Positions 59,264 to 64,000 of a stretch of DNA of 64,000 bases are shown one piece after another. Position numbers and translations under genes: made by a program. The stretch spans positions 22,940,001 through 23,004,000 of the forward strand of contig OX579639.1 of NCBI GenBank assembly GCA_951230915.1, written 5' to 3'. Below the pieces are notes generated by a model. It did no database searches, was not told where the DNA came from, and saw only the letters and a program-made list of their open reading frames with translations. The DNA is from Antitrichia curtipendula (lineage: Eukaryota > Streptophyta > Bryopsida > Hypnales > Leucodontaceae). Numbering within the stretch: the first letter of the stretch is position 1; each line of letters opens with the position of its first letter.

Positions 59264-60240
59264 CCATACGAGGTCAAAATGAACTGCTCTGTTTATGACA
59301 AGGAGGGGTGAAAATTTCCAAGTGAGCTCATAGCTTCTCCAATACTGTGGTATTATCCTGGTCCAATACTGGCAAACTAGTTCGTAGTTTTATTGTCCTG
59401 CTGAGTACACTAACGCAAAAAGGTTGCAGAGATCGTGTTACAGATTGTAATCATCCCTTTCGTCAAATCATAGATGGGGCTGAAACTTTAGTTGTGAAGA
59501 TGCAGAAAGAGCTCTTGAATTATAGATTGGATAGGCCAGGTTATTTCTTAATGGGAGTTTCTAAAGATTTTTTTGGTCTTATTTCAGTAGATGCGGTAAC
59601 AAGGCCCTGATATGAATACACCTCATTACTAGCAGTTCCTTTTCTCGACTGACAAGCCGGTATCTTTCACTAGTCGTCATTTTATTCCCGGCAGCAGGTC
59701 AATCTTAACCGGAGATGTGGAGCAATGTTGTCATGGGGCATTTGGCCCTCGATCTCCAGAGTTGGAGGCGTCCCTCTTCGTGAACGTCGTGCTTAAATTT
59801 TTTCACATTTTTTCATTCTGTAGTTCCCCAACATTCTCGTACTTTTATCTCCCTTGTTGTGCCCTTAAGTTTTTTTATCGAGGCCTTCAAGTGGTTACTC
59901 GCGGTGGTAGATTTCAACCACTCACGGATTATGGGGTTGTGTAGGGTTTACACAACCTCATTGCTTCAAAGGCCCTTGGGGCTTGAAGATTCAAATGTAC
60001 ATTTACCAATTGAAGTGAGAGCATCATTCTCACCTGAATTTATTTTCAGTTACTTTTCATGATCTATTTGGTAGTTTATCATGTGACTCTTTCTATGTTG
60101 TTTTCCGCGCCAGCTGATGAGTGCAAGATTTCAGTTACGCACAAATTGTGATGACCGGAACATGTTATGATTGTTGTTCTTTTATTGTTCTTTTAAGTAA
60201 TGATTAATTTTTTTTTTTCTGTAACGATTATTACTCTTTT
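59264..60240 (+). other. SPK1 3'UTR and downstream flank
   Basis: Moderate GC and several small frames without family features. The transcript end was not determined; no single strong AATAAA was found close to the stop. Confidence 0.4.
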
Positions 60241-60665
60241 ACCCCCAACCCACCCCCCTCCTAAAGTCCCAAGGCCATTTTTTCTTCTTCAAAAGCCACT
60301 CAAATCTGCGAGTTCTGCTGTCTTCATCCAAGAAAACAAATTTTTTTTTTTTTTAATCTAATTGTAGGATCTTGTACTTCACTTGTGGTAAAAATTTCTT
60401 GAAGTTTGACTGTACATATTGAAAGATATAAGTATTCAAAGTTGGGAATTTTAAAAAAAAAGAAAAATTGGCTTGTAATTTCAGATGACTTTGACTTCCA
60501 TTTGTGAAAATTATTTGTAAACTTTTTTGCATTGCAGATTTTGAATTTAAAACATTTTGTGTTGAAGAAATGAATTGAAAGTCTAAGTTGAAAAAAACCT
60601 AGTTGATTATCATTCTTTAATAAATGGTTAAATAGGAGTAGGTCCAAGATTGAAAGAAATTCATT
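60241..60665 (-). mobile_element. Truncated TTAA-family copy H (reverse orientation)
   Basis: It reads like the reversed right half of copy G: CCTAAAGTCCCAAGGCCATT, AAAAGCCACTCAAA, GTAGGATCTTGTAC and ATAGGAGTAGGTCCAAGATTGAA. The terminal CCCC is disturbed by a C-rich insertion and TTAA is absent. The second end is missing. Confidence 0.55.
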
Positions 60666-61764
60666 GAGTCTATATATTTAGAAAATACTCTAGAAATTGC
60701 CCCCAAACAACACTTTCTTAAATTAGGGCTGAAAAACAAATTTTATTCATTTTTTAGAATTTGTAACCACAGGATCTTATTCCCTTCGTCCTACTAAAAA
60801 CCTCCAAATACCTTCCCATAAAGGATTGACTATACTTTTAGTCTTTGTGCCAATGATATATACATTCATGAACTAGTAACCCATCCCCTAGATCTATGCA
60901 AAATCTCTAGTTTAGGTACCGTTGTTCTGGCACCCAAAATCTATGCAAAAAGTATCAAATTTGAGCATTATTTGTGAATGTTGCCAACTTATCATTCCTA
61001 ATGATTTAAAGGTTGGTAGCAACAATGGGATTGTAGAAATATATGCTACCAATCCAAATACTGCAACTAGGAAACCTAGCCCCCTTCATGAACAAATTTG
61101 CGTAGTGCCCAAGTAGTCACCAAATCCATCATCAACACAACTAGTTGAGGAAGCAACAAGTACAAGGTGCCTTGTATGGACAAGGAAAAACTTACTAGAA
61201 GAGGAATGCTCCTTGGTTGCTTGCCACTAACTCGCACGAGGTCATTCAATGTGGCCAATGCTTACTCAACAATTGAAATGAATAAATGGAGTTTTTTAGT
61301 GAAATAGAGGGAGTATTATTGACTGTTATTATTTGGGTCTTGTCTAAAAAGTTGGGGTCTAAAAGCAATGTATGTACGGGTGTAATTGAGCAAAGAGTAA
61401 TACAATTTTTTTTTCACTGTTGACTAAGCTTTTGATGAAGTGTCTTAGTCAAGCTTTCAAGCCCCATAATTCAAATTTACCTTTGCAAAAAGATCTAAAG
61501 ACTTCAACTTTGAGTAGAGCCTCAAGTTAAGAAGAAGTTGCAAATTTTCAAAGTAAAGTAATACTCTGCTCTACTTGTTTGAATTAGAGGTCAAATGACA
61601 AAAAAACATAATTTGGAAAATGGAAGTCATAACTTGGGCACAATTGAAGTACAATAGACAATAGTCATTCTCAACCCACATTCAAACCCCAAGTTCCTTT
61701 GCGGAAACTATCACACCCTCAAAATCATTCACCCAAAACCAAATTCATCCATCCATCCACCTCC
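60666..61764. other. AT-rich DNA, no gene seen
   Basis: Small ORFs on either strand (e.g. 60922-61116) have no family features. No element ends were found. Confidence 0.4.
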
Positions 61765-61966
61765 ATTGTCATCCTAAAACTAGACTCCCATGACCCCACC
61801 GCCACTCATTTAGTTGGCTCCTCTAAAAGACAGTTGAAAATTTTCATACCATCTAGGAAATACCTATTGACCGACATGTAGATAATTGGCCAAGCAAGTA
61901 GGTCTCCAAGTAGGCATCTACGAAGGTAGGTACCTAGCCGCTTGGTAGGAATGAGATTAGTTGCTC
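61765..61966. repeat. 202-bp direct repeat, copy 1
   Basis: It starts ATTGTCATCCTAAAACTAG and includes CTCATTTAGTTG, GGCCAAGCAAGTAGGT and AGGTAGGTACCTAGC. It matches 62157-62358 with scattered substitutions. It contains a palindromic core (GGTACC within AGGTAGGTACCTAG). Confidence 0.7.
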
Positions 61967-62156
61967 TTCTTCTTTGTCTTTCAGTGCATTCTTCTTTATC
62001 TTTTTGTTTGCCTCCATTGCAAGCTTTCTAAGCCATTGAATTTTTGTGTAACATGACTTCCAAAAGGTTTGGTAGTGCGGCCCACCCCACCCCCACCACA
62101 TGCCATGCCATCAAACCTTGTGGATGTTGAAACTCATCCGTTTGTTCACCATGACT

Positions 62157-62358
62157 ATTGTCATCCTAAAACTAGCCCATGTAGCCCCGCCCTACTCATT
62201 TAGTTGCCCCCCCTCTGAAAAATAGTAAAAAAAATTCAGGTCAGGTAGGAGATATCTATTGATTGATGAGTAGGTAACTGGCCAAGCAAGTAGGTTTCTA
62301 TGTAGGCACCTATAAAGGTAGGTACCTAGCTGGTTGGTAGGAATAAGATCGGTCGCTC
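62157..62358. repeat. 202-bp direct repeat, copy 2
   Basis: Partner of 61765-61966, same orientation and nearly the same length, offset 392 bp. No coding frame is conserved between copies. Confidence 0.7.
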
Positions 62359-64000
62359 CCTTTCAACACCACTGCCAATTCAAAAATCCAATGCTAGTTC
62401 TTTTTTTTCACAATTTGTTATGTCACAAGACATTGCATACAAATGTGATGAGTTTGGAAAATGTGGAAAGGTTCTGAACCTTTGTAACTTTGCAATGCCA
62501 AATTTTCAGTCTTCAATGTTATATGTACATGAAGCTTTATGATTTCATGTTGCTCAAAATTTCATACATTACTATATTACTCTATCCATCTATCTATATA
62601 TTTGTGACCACTCTGAAAATTGACCAAATTTTATCTATAATGTCTATTTCTAATCAATTCCCTTTTTCTTTCATGAAATATATATTTCCTTAAGGGTTGG
62701 TCTTTGTATATCCTTAGGAGGTTATGTTCCAATGAAAGGCAGTTTTTATAGAATGTTTCGTATCAATCTTCTTTTTGTGCAAGAATTGAATGGAGGTTCA
62801 TATCCAATTTGCAAAAGCCTAAATGCAATTATTAAATTGACATAGCCAAGGACCTTATATTCATGTATTTATGTGGTTTTTATTGAAGTAAATTTTTAGA
62901 AAAATTATTATAAAACAATACATTCTTAATTTTGTCAAATTATCCGTTCTAAAATACTAAAAATTTAGGGATAATCCTTTCTACAATACCTGATGGTGGG
63001 CTAGGTTAATTTTTTAAAATTTAAGAAGTCCAAATTCTAAATGTAAATATGGTGGATAGAAGGTGCATACTGAATTGCAGCATTACAATAGTGACAAAAG
63101 TCTATATCGTAAATAGCTAGATCCAACCAATGATTTATGACATTCCCAATTTAGATCACAATTGCAAATCTTATAAGTTTCAAAAAGTAGAAAATGGTCA
63201 TTTATTTTTTGTTTATGGTCTACATATTAAAAAAATATCCAAATGAAAGATGATAAATTATTGAATTATTAATCCAGTAGTGTATGTTTTATCCTATTTA
63301 GTATATAATTAGGAGTCAAATACAATACCTAACAAATATGGTTATCCATAGAGCTTTAAATGAGGGTTAAATTTATTACTCAAGGGCTTGTCTACTTATT
63401 GTTTATTTAATTTAGGCTTCACTCAATTGTCCAAAAAGTACATTGTTACAATGGAGGTAAGAATTTAAATGTTAGTTGCAAGAGTAAATTTTTTTCAATT
63501 CTATACTATGACTTTTATTTAGAAAAATTTCATGTATTAGAAAAGGTAAAGGCCTCCAAACAAAGGGTTAAGAATTTAAAAAACCTTGCTTTTGAAAATC
63601 CTAAAATTAAATGCAATGGCCGATTTAGGAATAATGTGTTTGAATGCTTGAGGGCATTCAAATATGGCAAAATATGAAGGACACGGTATGTTCAAAGGCT
63701 TTCCTATCTAAACATGCATATACAAAAGTCTTCTCTTAAAATGCAAATAATTAACATAGAAATTGATCCTACTATACAATGACTTGGTATAGGAGAAATG
63801 CAAAGAGTAGAAACTAAATAGAAGTTGCTCACATCTTCTTTGTGAAACGTGTGGTGCCTAACATAAATCAAACAATTTTATGCTTTGTATGTCAATATTA
63901 CCCTTACTATAAACACACGAACTCAAGAACCATTTTAAATTTGGTTTTCATTAGGGCAGATGGAAAAATATGGTTGAAGTTAACCATTCTATTTTGGTAG
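62359..64000. other. AT-rich DNA to the window end
   Basis: No gene, RNA gene or clear element end was seen. Confidence 0.4.

Noticed and set aside
59347..60062. Small ORFs downstream of the SPIKE1 stop
   Set aside because: SPIKE1 already ends at its conserved C-terminus. These frames have no family features and probably lie in the 3'UTR or beyond.

Overview
The window is nuclear DNA of a plant. The reasons are a 32-exon gene with GT-AG introns encoding a SPIKE1-type DOCK exchange factor, an LRRNT-type leucine-rich repeat protein, a Stowaway MITE in an intron and a tRNA-derived SINE. The protein sequences fit a land plant outside the well-known angiosperms (bryophyte, lycophyte or fern), but I cannot fix the lineage from sequence alone. 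No bacterial, organellar or viral genome structure was seen.

Layout. Left genic block, 0.1-8.2 kb: a secreted, probably GPI-anchored LRR protein (minus strand, one exon), a probable plastid membrane protein of unknown function (plus strand, one exon), and a minus-strand spliced gene at about 5.4-8.2 kb whose last exon carries a His and a Cys in an arrangement like that of permuted (LRAT-like) NlpC/P60 enzymes. Right genic block, about 44.3-59.6 kb: the complete SPIKE1 ortholog. I rebuilt it exon by exon as 46468-59263, 32 coding exons, 5,751 nt and 1,916 codons, with every splice phase consistent.

The 36 kb between the blocks, and the last 4 kb, are AT-rich and made mostly of DNA transposons. 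There are three main groups. (1) A family bounded by TTAA on both sides with CCCCTAAAG ends. It looks piggyBac-like and non-autonomous, with full-length copies of about 910-940 bp at 21.1, 23.4, 26.4 (interrupted) and 37.0 kb, and deleted copies elsewhere. (2) TA-flanked elements with AGGTRG ends at 18.9, 24.4, 24.9 and 33.5 kb, possibly mobilised by an intact Tigger/pogo-type DDD transposase encoded at 15.3-17.6 kb. (3) Short GC-rich hairpin-ended units at 32.6-34.0 kb. There are also a nested 564-bp long-TIR element, a SINE, a 1.1-kb field of GCAACTA motifs and two pairs of direct repeats.

Functionally, SPIKE1 activates ROP GTPases to control cell shape. The left-block genes have no visible pathway link to it. 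The biology shared across the middle is transposition: one possible autonomous donor with several classes of dependent elements. Copy comparisons were made by eye, so element boundaries are good to a few bases where ends are clear and are otherwise approximate.
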